Below are positions 43,153 to 50,454 of a stretch of 64,000 bases of DNA, one piece after another. Each line of letters opens with the position of its first letter. Positions within the stretch are counted from its first letter, which is position 1. The notes under the pieces were generated by a model. It was not told the origin of the DNA. It saw nothing but the letters and a program-made list of their open reading frames with translations, and did not search any database. Both the position numbers and the translations under genes were made by a program. The stretch lies in assembly GCA_900770635.1 (NCBI GenBank), contig CAAGLB010000022.1:1-64000 (forward strand), read 5' to 3'. The DNA is from an uncultured Alistipes sp. Its GTDB lineage: Bacteria > Bacteroidota > Bacteroidia > Bacteroidales > Rikenellaceae.

Positions 43153-43469
43153 GATTCGAATGGCAAAGCCATAGAGCCGATACCTTATAATAAATGCGAA
43201 GACCATAGGTCGAGCAATGAATCATGGTCATATCGGCTCAACCGCCATCAACAGGTGAGCAGTCGACAACATAAACGGGATGAGAGACATGACTAGTGGG
43301 GCACCCAGCGTAGCTGGTGAGGTTGTCGTGCATGGGCAGATGCTTGCATAGCGACCGATGCACGACAACGTCACACGATGTGAAGCATCGGTGCACCACG
43401 AACAAGCATAAAAAACAAAAAAGCTATCAGAAAACTCTGATAGCTTATGGTAGTGGGAGTTGACGGATT
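43153..43469 (-). mobile_element. tRNA-Val-associated noncoding element, copy 2
   Basis: The unit lies between a tRNA-Val 3' fragment (43141-43160) and the T-loop of the intact tRNA-Val, with a 313-bp spacing. The core has a perfect GAGCCGATA (43174-43182)/TATCGGCTC (43231-43239) palindrome with GACC-ATA-GGTC inside (43201-43211) and ATGGC-AAA-GCCAT at the T-loop side. The part next to the true tRNA (43290-43410) is diverged and contains GTTGTCGTGCAT (43322-43333) pairing with ATGCACGACAAC (43358-43369). Confidence 0.65.
43409..43446 (-). terminator. Terminator of tRNA-Val
   Basis: On the minus strand AAGCTATCAGA-GTTT-TCTGATAGCTT (plus 43421-43446) is followed by a T-rich tract. It lies 8 nt after the tRNA end. 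Confidence 0.85.
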
Positions 43470-43528
43470 CGAACCGCCGACCCTCTGCTTGTAAGGCAGA
43501 TGCTCTGAACCAGCTGAGCTAAACTCCC
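43454..43528 (-). tRNA. tRNA-Val (anticodon TAC)
   Basis: A 75-nt cloverleaf: acceptor GGGAGTT/AACTCCC, D arm GCTC/GAGC, anticodon stem TCTGC/GCAGA with loop CTTACAA (anticodon TAC), T arm GGCGG-TTCGAAT-CCGTC, discriminator A. CCA is not encoded. Fragments of its 3' end recur twice downstream (43141-43160 and 42826-42845). Confidence 0.95.
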
Positions 43529-43550
43529 GTTTTGTTAAGGCTTGGGACTG

Positions 43551-43581
43551 CAAAGGTAGTAATTATTTTCCAACTTGCAAA
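43551..43581 (-). promoter_or_regulatory. Promoter of tRNA-Val
   Basis: On the minus strand TTTG (43578-43581), a 19-nt spacer and TACCTTTG (43551-43558). Confidence 0.85.
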
Positions 43582-43728
43582 TTTTTCGATAAGTTTTTTT
43601 AAGAGTCTTGACATCTTTCGAAGCTCGACCGCATCTTCAGCTTATCGGTGGCGACCTCCTCCACCTCCTGGGCCATTACCCACTTGCAACTTGGTGTTTC
43701 ACCTTTTTGTGCGTCCCTCGCACTTTAG

Positions 43729-43802
43729 CGCCTGAACAAGGACTTGAACCTAGGACCCCATGATTAACAGTCATGTGCTCTAACCAACTGAGCTATTCAG
43801 GC
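43729..43802 (-). tRNA. tRNA-Asn (anticodon GTT)
   Basis: A 74-nt cloverleaf: acceptor GCCTGAA/TTCAGGC, D arm GCTC/GAGC, anticodon stem CATGA/TCATG with loop CTGTTAA (anticodon GTT), T arm CTAGG-TTCAAGT-CCTTG, discriminator G. CCA is not encoded. Its T-loop is TTCAAGT rather than TTCGAAT, and no repeat element is attached to it. The 170 bases between it and tRNA-Val hold the tRNA-Val promoter and a small GTGCG-AGGGA-CGCAC hairpin. Confidence 0.95.
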
Positions 43803-43835
43803 ATTGTAAAGAACCGTTATCTTTCGATTGCGGTG

Positions 43836-43866
43836 CAAAGGTAGCGCTATTTTTTTATTCTGCAAA
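43836..43866 (-). promoter_or_regulatory. Promoter of tRNA-Asn
   Basis: On the minus strand TTTG (43863-43866), a 19-nt spacer and TACCTTTG (43836-43843). The 28 bases at 43850-43877 are the exact complement of the tRNA-Glu promoter segment 41068-41095. Confidence 0.85.
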
Positions 43867-44315
43867 CTTTTTCGCAACTTTTTTTATATTTTTTTGCATT
43901 TTTCTACATTTTTCCCACTTTTTTGCAGTTTTTCCACCCATTTAGGCCTCTTGCCGCTACCACAACGCCGAGGTTGGCACTGCATTATCATAGCAAAAAA
44001 GATGGGGGACGATGACAACAAACCATCAAGCATCCCCCGAATAGGCCAATCACATCTCAAAATCGGCCATAACCGCATTACCTAACTCCTTAACGCAACG
44101 CCATCCAGTGTCCAGCTATACGGCGCTACGAAAGTTTGTTAGTGCAAAATTACTACATATATCTACCATAACCAAATATTTTGGCTCGAGATTTTTCCGT
44201 GAAGCATACAGCAATACACTGTAAATCAAGCGGTTATGAATCGTGATTTTGAAAGTTTTTCATAGTGCTGATAATCAACAACTTACACATAGCATATTGA
44301 TTATCAACACATTAG
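43867..44315. other. Noncoding stretch with A-tracts and short direct repeats
   Basis: Upstream of the tRNA-Asn promoter, A-tracts of 5-7 bases (T-tracts on the plus strand, 43868-43935) recur about every 10 bp, a pattern expected to bend DNA. Further along, a GGGGGA/TCCCCC stem (44004-44038) is present. Two similar direct repeats, TGATAATCAACA and TGATTATCAACA (about 44271-44306), resemble single DnaA-box variants. No gene is recognised. Confidence 0.5.
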
Positions 44316-44723
44316 CTACTCGCAGTCGCTTGCCACGAGCATAAATTCGTCTACGACACCATCGCACTCGACCATCACCCAGAACACCTCGCCAAGGTGA
44401 GCAACAGGCACATCGACATATCCCGAAGCATCGATAACAGTGGAATACTCCTCGGCAGTAGACTCCGACCTAACCACGACATTATAGCTGCTCGCCGCTG
44501 AGCGGTAGCCGAGTTTAGAGAAATCTACCCTGATGACCGTAGTTGGGCCATCAATGGCACGTGGTCGCTGGATCTGTCCATCGGGCACGATAGGTCGTGG
44601 CTTGATAGGCTGCACAGGCTTGGGCTGTTGCCCCACATCATTAGATGGAGGCTCCATAGCTTCGCAACCGACAAACATAACGAGGGCCAATAGGCACAAT
44701 ATGGTTCGCACTATAACAGACAT
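44316..44723 (-). CDS. Small lipoprotein, member of a tandem pair
   Basis: The 135-residue protein has a signal peptide with lipobox FVGC (Cys20). A proline-rich linker follows (QPKPVQPIKPRPIVPDGQ, then IQRPRAIDG) that is identical, apart from one residue, to that of the adjacent lipoprotein. The C-terminal ~80 residues form a small beta-domain (TTVIRVDFSKLGYRSA, YVDVPVAHLGEVFWVMVE) of no recognised family. Its start overlaps the end of the upstream lipoprotein gene by 13 nt, so both belong to the operon started by the TPR protein at 46770. Confidence 0.75.
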   Translation of the reverse strand: MSVIVRTILCLLALVMFVGCEAMEPPSNDVGQQPKPVQPIKPRPIVPDGQIQRPRAIDGPTTVIRVDFSKLGYRSAASSYNVVVRSESTAEEYSTVIDASGYVDVPVAHLGEVFWVMVECDGVVDEFMLVASDCE

Positions 44724-45103
44724 TGCTCAATAGTTTGTATGTTCACATCCTCGCCATCGACAACAAAGAGGAGCGTAGATAGATCCGCCGAGAGCTCAAC
44801 AACCTCGCCGAAGCGCACAACATCGTCGAAGAGCAACTCGCCCGACATGACATATATCTGCACCGAAGCGGGGGCGCTGGCAAACTTAAAGAAGTCGATT
44901 CTGATGTCTGTATTTAGGCCATCAATGACACGTGGTCGCTGAATTTGGCCATCAGGCACGATAGGTCGAGGCTTGATAGGCTGCACAGGCTTGGGCTGTG
45001 GTCTATCAGGCTCGGGGCAAGTAATCTCGGAAGAGCAGCCGACGGCCACAACGGCAATTAGCGCAACTATGCAAAACTTAGATATGTCATGAAAAAAGTT
45101 CAT
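44711..45103 (-). CDS. Small lipoprotein, first of a tandem pair
   Basis: The 130-residue protein has a signal peptide with lipobox AVGC (Cys23), the same proline-rich linker as its neighbour (IQRPRVIDG at its end), and a C-terminal beta-rich domain (TDIRIDFFKFASAP, ELLFDDVVRFGEVVELSAD). The two C-terminal domains share layout (a first strand I-R-DF-K, then V-V and a final acidic tail) but little identity, so they look like old paralogues with a conserved linker. It starts 2 nt after the TPR gene stop. Function is unknown; a surface or envelope-sensing role with the TPR protein is possible. Confidence 0.75.
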   Translation of the reverse strand: MNFFHDISKFCIVALIAVVAVGCSSEITCPEPDRPQPKPVQPIKPRPIVPDGQIQRPRVIDGLNTDIRIDFFKFASAPASVQIYVMSGELLFDDVVRFGEVVELSADLSTLLFVVDGEDVNIQTIEQCLL

Positions 45104-45105
45104 AG

Positions 45106-46770
45106 CTACTTCTCGGAAAGGGCAGCAACGACAACATCGACATCATCGCCCTCCATGCCCTTCATCTTATACTTAATGTTATACTTAATCTTCGACACCG
45201 ACACAGGATCGCTATCGATAAATATGGCTATCGCACGATTCGAGAAACCTGCGAAGCTATATAGCGCCACACGGTAGTCACGCTCGCTGAGCTTAGGCAA
45301 CAGACGACGAAGGCGCAGCATAGCCTCGTCACGATACTCGTTGACAGCCACCTCCAAATCTTCGAGGCGACGAGAATCGCTCTTTATCGAGTCGATGGTT
45401 TCGGTGAGCTTGTTGAACACCATGTTCTTATGACGTGACGAGCCACTATGGTCGTAATATATGTCGCACAACTCGTTGAGTTCGCTAAAACGATCACGAT
45501 AGAGCGCAGCTACCGACGACGAGAGGTCACGTGGCACATTGCTCAGCGCCTCATTAAGGCCACGTATGGTTTCGACATAGTGGGCAATATCCTCGTTCTT
45601 GCGCTTAATACGTCGCCACGCAAAATAGACACCAGCAACAATCAACAGGAATATACCTATATATATTATAGTATTACGCTGACGCACCAACTGACGCTCA
45701 CGATGCTCAGCCTCGAGGTTCGACTGCAACATCTCGATCTGGATGTTTAGCACTGGCTGCTTCAACACCTCAATCATCATCTCGTCTTGGGCATTCTTGC
45801 TACGCTCCTCCCAGCTTAGCGCCTGGGCAGTGTCGCCACTATTGCGGTAGACAATATAGTGAGCATACTCCAAGTCGGCCCACTCGACACCCTCCTCATC
45901 AGCTGCTCGCTGCAAAATGTCGAGTGCCTGCTGCTTCTTGCCCTCGTGCGACAGAAGCATCGCCTCCATGGACATAATATGCGCCTTGCCAAACAAAGGA
46001 CACTCCTCGCTATGGAAGAGCTCAAGATATCGGCGGCACAACGCATAGTCGTGCATATATATCGTAAGGTCGAGCAACTCGTGCAACACAGCGGCGGTAA
46101 ACTCCTTATTCTGTGTTTGTAGACCATAGCCGAGAGCATCGCTAAGAGCCTCGTGCGCCTTGTCTAATTCACGAAGCTGGATATAGGTAGCACCCATATC
46201 GTAGCCCACACTTGCACTATGATACTCATTGGCCGATAGGTCGAAGCACTCCTTAGCTCGCTGATATGATTCAAGGGCATTGTTAAAAAGACAACCCTTG
46301 CCATAGATATCGCCCTTGGTGCGATGAATAAGTCCTTTTAGCTTGACATCGTCAATCTTCTCTACAGACTTCTCGGCCTCAAGCAGACAGAGCATAGCCT
46401 CGGCAAGATGGTCGACACCCTGACGAGTGACGATGAGCGCATGCTGATAGAGGGCACGTGCACGCTCGGCGTGGTTGTCGCTTGTCATGTAAAAGTCGGC
46501 CATAGGGCGGCTCAACGAATCGCTATCCGTGTCGACATAGTTGTGGTACATGGCCTCGTGCATGACAAGGGCATAGCGAGCCTTGTCACGATCGCCACGC
46601 AACGACTTTCGCTCAACACTACGAATTGCCTCAAGGGCCTCTGTGGGATTTTGCTGGATGAGGGCCTCTGCCTCATAGATCTGCTCCATGACACGGCTAT
46701 CTGTGGAACACCCAACCAACAGCATAGCAAGACACACTCGACCCAGATTAAGTAAAAATCTGTATCTCAT
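45106..46770 (-). CDS. TPR lipoprotein with membrane helix and C-terminal helix-turn-helix
   Basis: The 554-residue protein has a lipoprotein-like signal (lipobox LLVGC), about ten TPR-like helices (for example ALYQHALIVTRQG, ALESYQRAKECFD), a transmembrane helix (IIYIGIFLLIVAGVYFAW near residue 380) and a coiled segment. The C-terminal LuxR-like helix-turn-helix (LSERDYRVALYSFAGFSNRAIAIFIDSDPVSVSKIKYNIK) would lie in the cytoplasm. This layout, typical of Bacteroidota, suggests a one-component membrane regulator sensing the periplasm. The start at 46770 is preferred because the promoter box ends at 46800; in-frame ATG 46788 and TTG 46797 lie too close to it. The two lipoproteins follow directly. 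Confidence 0.75.
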   Translation of the reverse strand: MRYRFLLNLGRVCLAMLLVGCSTDSRVMEQIYEAEALIQQNPTEALEAIRSVERKSLRGDRDKARYALVMHEAMYHNYVDTDSDSLSRPMADFYMTSDNHAERARALYQHALIVTRQGVDHLAEAMLCLLEAEKSVEKIDDVKLKGLIHRTKGDIYGKGCLFNNALESYQRAKECFDLSANEYHSASVGYDMGATYIQLRELDKAHEALSDALGYGLQTQNKEFTAAVLHELLDLTIYMHDYALCRRYLELFHSEECPLFGKAHIMSMEAMLLSHEGKKQQALDILQRAADEEGVEWADLEYAHYIVYRNSGDTAQALSWEERSKNAQDEMMIEVLKQPVLNIQIEMLQSNLEAEHRERQLVRQRNTIIYIGIFLLIVAGVYFAWRRIKRKNEDIAHYVETIRGLNEALSNVPRDLSSSVAALYRDRFSELNELCDIYYDHSGSSRHKNMVFNKLTETIDSIKSDSRRLEDLEVAVNEYRDEAMLRLRRLLPKLSERDYRVALYSFAGFSNRAIAIFIDSDPVSVSKIKYNIKYKMKGMEGDDVDVVVAALSEK

Positions 46771-46799
46771 ATCAACATTTTTTATCATGGAACACAATG

Positions 46800-46829
46800 C
46801 AAATATACGAATTAAATCGCAAACAGCAA
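46800..46829 (-). promoter_or_regulatory. Promoter for the TPR-lipoprotein operon
   Basis: On the minus strand TTG (46827-46829), a 19-nt spacer and TATATTTG (46800-46807). It fixes the likely start codon at 46770. Confidence 0.65.
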
Positions 46830-46933
46830 TGGTGTAAACAAAAATTTTTTAGAGAGAAGAATATATCTAAAATGAGCAATATAATTTTGAGAAAATTTAT
46901 TAAAAATTGTAGTTAATTTTAAAATTTTTTTAT

Positions 46934-46941
46934 TATCTTTG
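46934..46941 (+). promoter_or_regulatory. -7 box of the ROK regulator gene
   Basis: TATCTTTG lies 30 nt upstream of ATG 46972. The upstream -33 region is AT-rich with only a poorly spaced TTG. Confidence 0.5.
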
Positions 46942-46971
46942 TTTTACCAATGAAAAAAATAAGTGAGAAAG

Positions 46972-48201
46972 ATGACATCTTTAGCAAAGTTTTTCAACAT
47001 TGATGCCGACGACAACCTCAAAGGTATCACCCACAAGAACAACATTATCAAGCGCAATATCATAGCATACATGGCGCTCAATGGCGAGTCTACCCTATCG
47101 GAGCTTACTCGTGAGCTACATATTAGCGTGCCGACGATGACCAAACTCGTGCAAGAGCTTGTCGACGACCTAATCGTAATCGACCTCGGAAAGGTAGAAA
47201 CCCCTGGTGGCCGCCGCCCCAATGTATTTGGATTGGCAAACTCAGCAATATATTTCATCGGCGTGAACGTAGGTCGTGACCACATGGCATACGTAGTTAC
47301 CGACCTTCAGAACAACATAATAAACGAACACCTCGACACAACATTCGAGCTTGTCGACCGTCCACAGTGCCTCGAGCGTATATGCCACAACATCGAGAAC
47401 TTTGTGGCAACATGCGGCATCGATCGTGAAAAGATCCTCGGCGTGGGCGTGTCGATAGTAGGTCGTGTGAACCCCGAAACAGGACGCTCGTATAAGTACT
47501 TCACCTCGTGCGAAGAGTCGCTACGTGAAATAATCTCGGGACGCATAGGCATACGTGTGATGCTCGAGAACGATACACGTGCACGCTGCTATGCCGAGTA
47601 CACCACAGGCAAGTCGAAAAACGAGAGTAACGTCCTATATCTACACATGGGACGTGGTGTGGCAATCGGCATCGTCATCGACGGCAAGCTATACTACGGT
47701 AAAAATGGCTTTGCTGGCGAGTTTGGCCACATACCATTCTTCAACAACGAGATCATCTGTGGCTGCGGCAAGAAGGGCTGCCTCGAAACCGAGGTGTCGG
47801 GTATTGCCATTGAGGATAAGATTGTGCAGCTCATACGCAACGGCGTGAACACCTGTCTTAGAGAGATGTACGATCGTGGCGAGAGCATCCACATAAACGA
47901 TATCATTGCAGCTGCGCAGAACGACGACAACCTCGCCATCGAGCTTATCGAGGAGGCTGGCGAGAAGGTGGGTAAGGCCGTAGCCTTCCTCATCAACACC
48001 TTCAATCCCGAGACCGTTATCGTGGGTGGCAACCTCGCACAGGCTGGCGAATACCTCATGCTTCCGCTTAAATCATCAACAAACCGCTACTCGCTAAACC
48101 TTGTGTACAAGGAGACCAAGTTCCGAGTATCGAAGATGACTGACAGCGCAAATGCATGGGGCGTGGCTATGCTCATTCGCAACAAGGTTATCGGCTTGTA
48201 G
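46972..48201 (+). CDS. ROK family transcriptional regulator
   Basis: The 409-residue protein has an N-terminal winged helix-turn-helix (IIKRNIIAYMALNGESTLSELTRELHISVPTMTKLVQEL) followed by a ROK sugar-kinase-like domain with the zinc motif CGCGKKGCLE and the GEFGHIP signature with EV. The ATP-binding motif expected as DxGGT is degenerate (IGVNVGRDHMAYVV), so it is probably a sugar-responsive repressor of the NagC/XylR type and not an active kinase. GTG at 46963 is an alternative start. It overlaps nothing; the GNAT gene starts 1 nt after its stop. The regulated sugar is unknown. Confidence 0.85.
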   Translation: MTSLAKFFNIDADDNLKGITHKNNIIKRNIIAYMALNGESTLSELTRELHISVPTMTKLVQELVDDLIVIDLGKVETPGGRRPNVFGLANSAIYFIGVNVGRDHMAYVVTDLQNNIINEHLDTTFELVDRPQCLERICHNIENFVATCGIDREKILGVGVSIVGRVNPETGRSYKYFTSCEESLREIISGRIGIRVMLENDTRARCYAEYTTGKSKNESNVLYLHMGRGVAIGIVIDGKLYYGKNGFAGEFGHIPFFNNEIICGCGKKGCLETEVSGIAIEDKIVQLIRNGVNTCLREMYDRGESIHINDIIAAAQNDDNLAIELIEEAGEKVGKAVAFLINTFNPETVIVGGNLAQAGEYLMLPLKSSTNRYSLNLVYKETKFRVSKMTDSANAWGVAMLIRNKVIGL

Positions 48202-48202
48202 C

Positions 48203-48718
48203 ATGCGTATCACCGCCGACAGATGCACACTACGTGCACTCGAGCCCAGCGACCTCGAGCTGCTATACCTCTGGGAGAACGATCCTGAGGTGTGGCGAGT
48301 GAGTGGCACATGTGCGCCCATATCACGTGAGCGCCTGGCACGCTTCATCGAGGAGCAAAGCTACGACATATATGCCACACGCCAGATGCGCCTTGTGGTT
48401 GATGTTGAGGGTGTTGCGGTTGGCAGTGTCGACATCTTCGACTTCGATCCTCTGAACTCACGCTTCGGCATTGGCATACTGATATACTCGACCGACGACC
48501 GCCGCAAGGGCTACGCACGTAGCGCCATCGAGGCCATCAAAGCCTATGGCCGTAACATATTATGCATTAACCAGATATGGGCAAACGTAGCCGCAGACAA
48601 CGAGCCCAGCATCGAGCTATTCAGAAGTTGTGGCTTCGAGCAGTCGGCACACCGCCGAGCATGGCTACGCCGCACCGACGGATATGTCGATGAGATAGAG
48701 TTTCAGGCTATCCTATAA
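48203..48718 (+). CDS. GNAT family N-acetyltransferase
   Basis: The 171-residue protein has the RimJ/RimL-like GNAT layout: MRITADRCTLRALEPSDLELLYLWEND at the start, a central VAVGSVDIFDFDP strand, the acetyl-CoA-binding motif A (IGILIYSTDDRRKGYARSAI) and the final strand with NEPSIELFRSCGFEQ. It transfers an acetyl group to an amine of an unknown substrate. The frame is open further upstream into the ROK gene, but the ATG at 48203 just after the ROK stop gives the normal N-terminus. It is probably co-transcribed with the regulator. Confidence 0.85.
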   Translation: MRITADRCTLRALEPSDLELLYLWENDPEVWRVSGTCAPISRERLARFIEEQSYDIYATRQMRLVVDVEGVAVGSVDIFDFDPLNSRFGIGILIYSTDDRRKGYARSAIEAIKAYGRNILCINQIWANVAADNEPSIELFRSCGFEQSAHRRAWLRRTDGYVDEIEFQAIL

Positions 48719-48763
48719 AAAGATAATGATGCAAAGAGCGACGCTTTTTGCATCATTATCTTT
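48719..48763 (+). terminator. Bidirectional terminator between GNAT and glycosyltransferase genes
   Basis: A 17-bp stem (AAAGATAATGATGCAAA and its complement) has an 11-nt loop and T/A-rich flanks on both sides. The right arm overlaps the stop codon of the convergent glycosyltransferase. Confidence 0.85.
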
Positions 48764-49703
48764 ATTTGAACATCGCTATTAGCTTTGTAACAACTTGTGC
48801 AACGATTGGCACATCCGAGCCATTGCTTCGAATCTTCGCTCCACGCACCGCCTTGGCCAACCACGAATACTCCTTGAACAAATCAAGACGATAAGCTATT
48901 GAGTACCAGCCTACTTGCAAGAGTATGTCGTCAAAAATGACGGCCACAGGGTTTTCGGCCGCAGGCACATCCTTGTATTTTAGATAGAGGTCGATGAAGT
49001 TGAGCGCATATTCACGCTTGCGCTTGCGACGCTGCTGGCCAGTCATCGCTGTGGCAACGCCCTTGCGATAGTGATAAATATCCTCGTCGAGGTAGGCTAT
49101 CGAGCGAGAGTAACCCACAATTTGTGTCGACACGAAGCAATCTTCGGCATAGCCATATTTGGGCACAGCTATGTCGTGGTCGACAAACAATGTGCGACGA
49201 ATACACTTATTACACACAGTGCCAAATGAGCGATGGTTGTACATATTGCGAACATACTCCTTGCGCTCGCTACTGTCGTAGTGTCGCTCCTTTTTTACGC
49301 TCGAGCGTGTGGGATACTCCTTCACATAGTTGAAATAGACAATGTCGGCATCGGTTTCGGCAATCTTAGCCGCTATCTTCTCGATAGCACCCTCCGATAG
49401 CCAATCGTCGGAGTCGACATTATAGATGTAGTCGCCTGTGGCATGCTCAAGACCTGTGCGACGAGCAGCAGGCAGGCCTCCATTTAGCTTATTGACGATT
49501 TTTATCTGAGGTCGCAGATGCTCATAGTTTGCCTCGATTAGCTCCTCAAGAAGTTCTATCGAGCGATCCTTAGTGCCGTCGTTGACAAATATAAACTCGA
49601 TGTGAGGGTATGACTGCGAGAGCACCGAGCGAGCAAACTCAACTATATATTGCTCAACACCATATATGGGTGCAATGATGGAAATGGTAATATCCTTTTG
49701 CAT
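48762..49703 (-). CDS. Family 2 glycosyltransferase
   Basis: The 313-residue GT-A fold enzyme has ISIIAPIYGVEQYI at the N-terminus, FIFVNDGTKDRS, KLNGGLPAARRTGLEHATGDYIYNVDSDDW (DSD metal motif) and a catalytic-region YGYAEDCFV. It adds a sugar from a nucleotide donor to a glycan. The donor cannot be deduced. It is the last gene of the minus-strand polyol-phosphate cluster, 16 nt after the SDR gene. Confidence 0.9.
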   Translation of the reverse strand: MQKDITISIIAPIYGVEQYIVEFARSVLSQSYPHIEFIFVNDGTKDRSIELLEELIEANYEHLRPQIKIVNKLNGGLPAARRTGLEHATGDYIYNVDSDDWLSEGAIEKIAAKIAETDADIVYFNYVKEYPTRSSVKKERHYDSSERKEYVRNMYNHRSFGTVCNKCIRRTLFVDHDIAVPKYGYAEDCFVSTQIVGYSRSIAYLDEDIYHYRKGVATAMTGQQRRKRKREYALNFIDLYLKYKDVPAAENPVAVIFDDILLQVGWYSIAYRLDLFKEYSWLAKAVRGAKIRSNGSDVPIVAQVVTKLIAMFK

Positions 49704-49719
49704 AGATGCTAACTTGTAA

Positions 49720-50454
49720 CTACTTTATTCTGCCGCTACCGAGTTTGTACTCATAGGAGTGGCGGCCCTCCTTGCGGAAGTCGTCGTGATAGCGTTCCAA
49801 CACCTCTTTGAACACCTCGTCGTACTGCGGAATGTAGAGATCCTCCTTGGCCCATAGTCGTGCGAGGATGTCAGTGGCCAACGAGCGTGTGATGCTTAGG
49901 TCGTTAGCCCCGTTGTAGAAGGCTGTGCCCTTTATCGAGCCAGGCGAGATGTTGAGTATTCGGTTGGTTGTGTCAGCCATTTCGAGCTCCACGTTTACGC
50001 TCTCGATAAATATTTTGAGTGCTGCCTTGGTTGCGCCATACACCGAAAAGAGTGGTGACGACATAAATCCTGCTATGCTGCCCATAACACCGCAATAGAA
50101 ATCTTCCTTTGCGCTAAGTCGGTTGTAGAAGTGACGAATGATGCGTATTACCGCTGTGGCATTTACCGCAAAGCTATCAACAATATGCTGCTCGCCGACA
50201 TCGGCAAAGTGAGCAAGGCGACCAAAGCCTGCGGTGATCATCAGCGTGTCAATATCGCCAAATGAGTCAAAAAACGAGAAGTCGTCTGAACGCAGGTCGA
50301 ACTCTCGAAACTCGAACTTAGGGTGATCGAACTCTTTGGCAACAGTCACTCTGTCAACAATATATATGCGGTCGAAGCGCTCATCATCAGCCAAGATAGT
50401 GGCGATACTGAGGCCTATGCCATTGGCCCCTCCCACAACTAATGCTCTTCTCAT
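49720..50454 (-). CDS. Short-chain dehydrogenase/reductase
   Basis: The 244-residue protein has the NAD(P)-binding GGANGIG (residues 8-14), the downstream NxxG-like region (ITAGFG), the catalytic serine near GSIAGF and the YGATK active-site motif. The C-terminus is adapted to an unknown substrate. It starts with a 4-nt overlap with the cytidylyltransferase fusion. In Haemophilus Bcs1 and in TarJ/TarI systems a reductase next to a cytidylyltransferase makes CDP-ribitol; by analogy this enzyme may reduce a sugar phosphate or keto-intermediate for a CDP-polyol. That role is inference. Confidence 0.85.
   Translation of the reverse strand: MRRALVVGGANGIGLSIATILADDERFDRIYIVDRVTVAKEFDHPKFEFREFDLRSDDFSFFDSFGDIDTLMITAGFGRLAHFADVGEQHIVDSFAVNATAVIRIIRHFYNRLSAKEDFYCGVMGSIAGFMSSPLFSVYGATKAALKIFIESVNVELEMADTTNRILNISPGSIKGTAFYNGANDLSITRSLATDILARLWAKEDLYIPQYDEVFKEVLERYHDDFRKEGRHSYEYKLGSGRIK

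Noticed and set aside
42563..43231. Several short open frames on both strands between the two tRNA loci
   Set aside because: They lie inside the tandem repeat units, overlap each other on opposite strands, have no recognisable motif and are disrupted between near-identical copies.
44265..44310. Possible replication origin: two DnaA-box-like repeats near an AT-rich tract
   Set aside because: Only one exact TTATCAACA variant and one near match are present, with no cluster of boxes and no dnaA, dnaN or similar origin-marking gene nearby.
46972..48201. ROK glucokinase
   Set aside because: The N-terminal DNA-binding domain and degenerate ATP-binding motif favour a transcriptional regulator.
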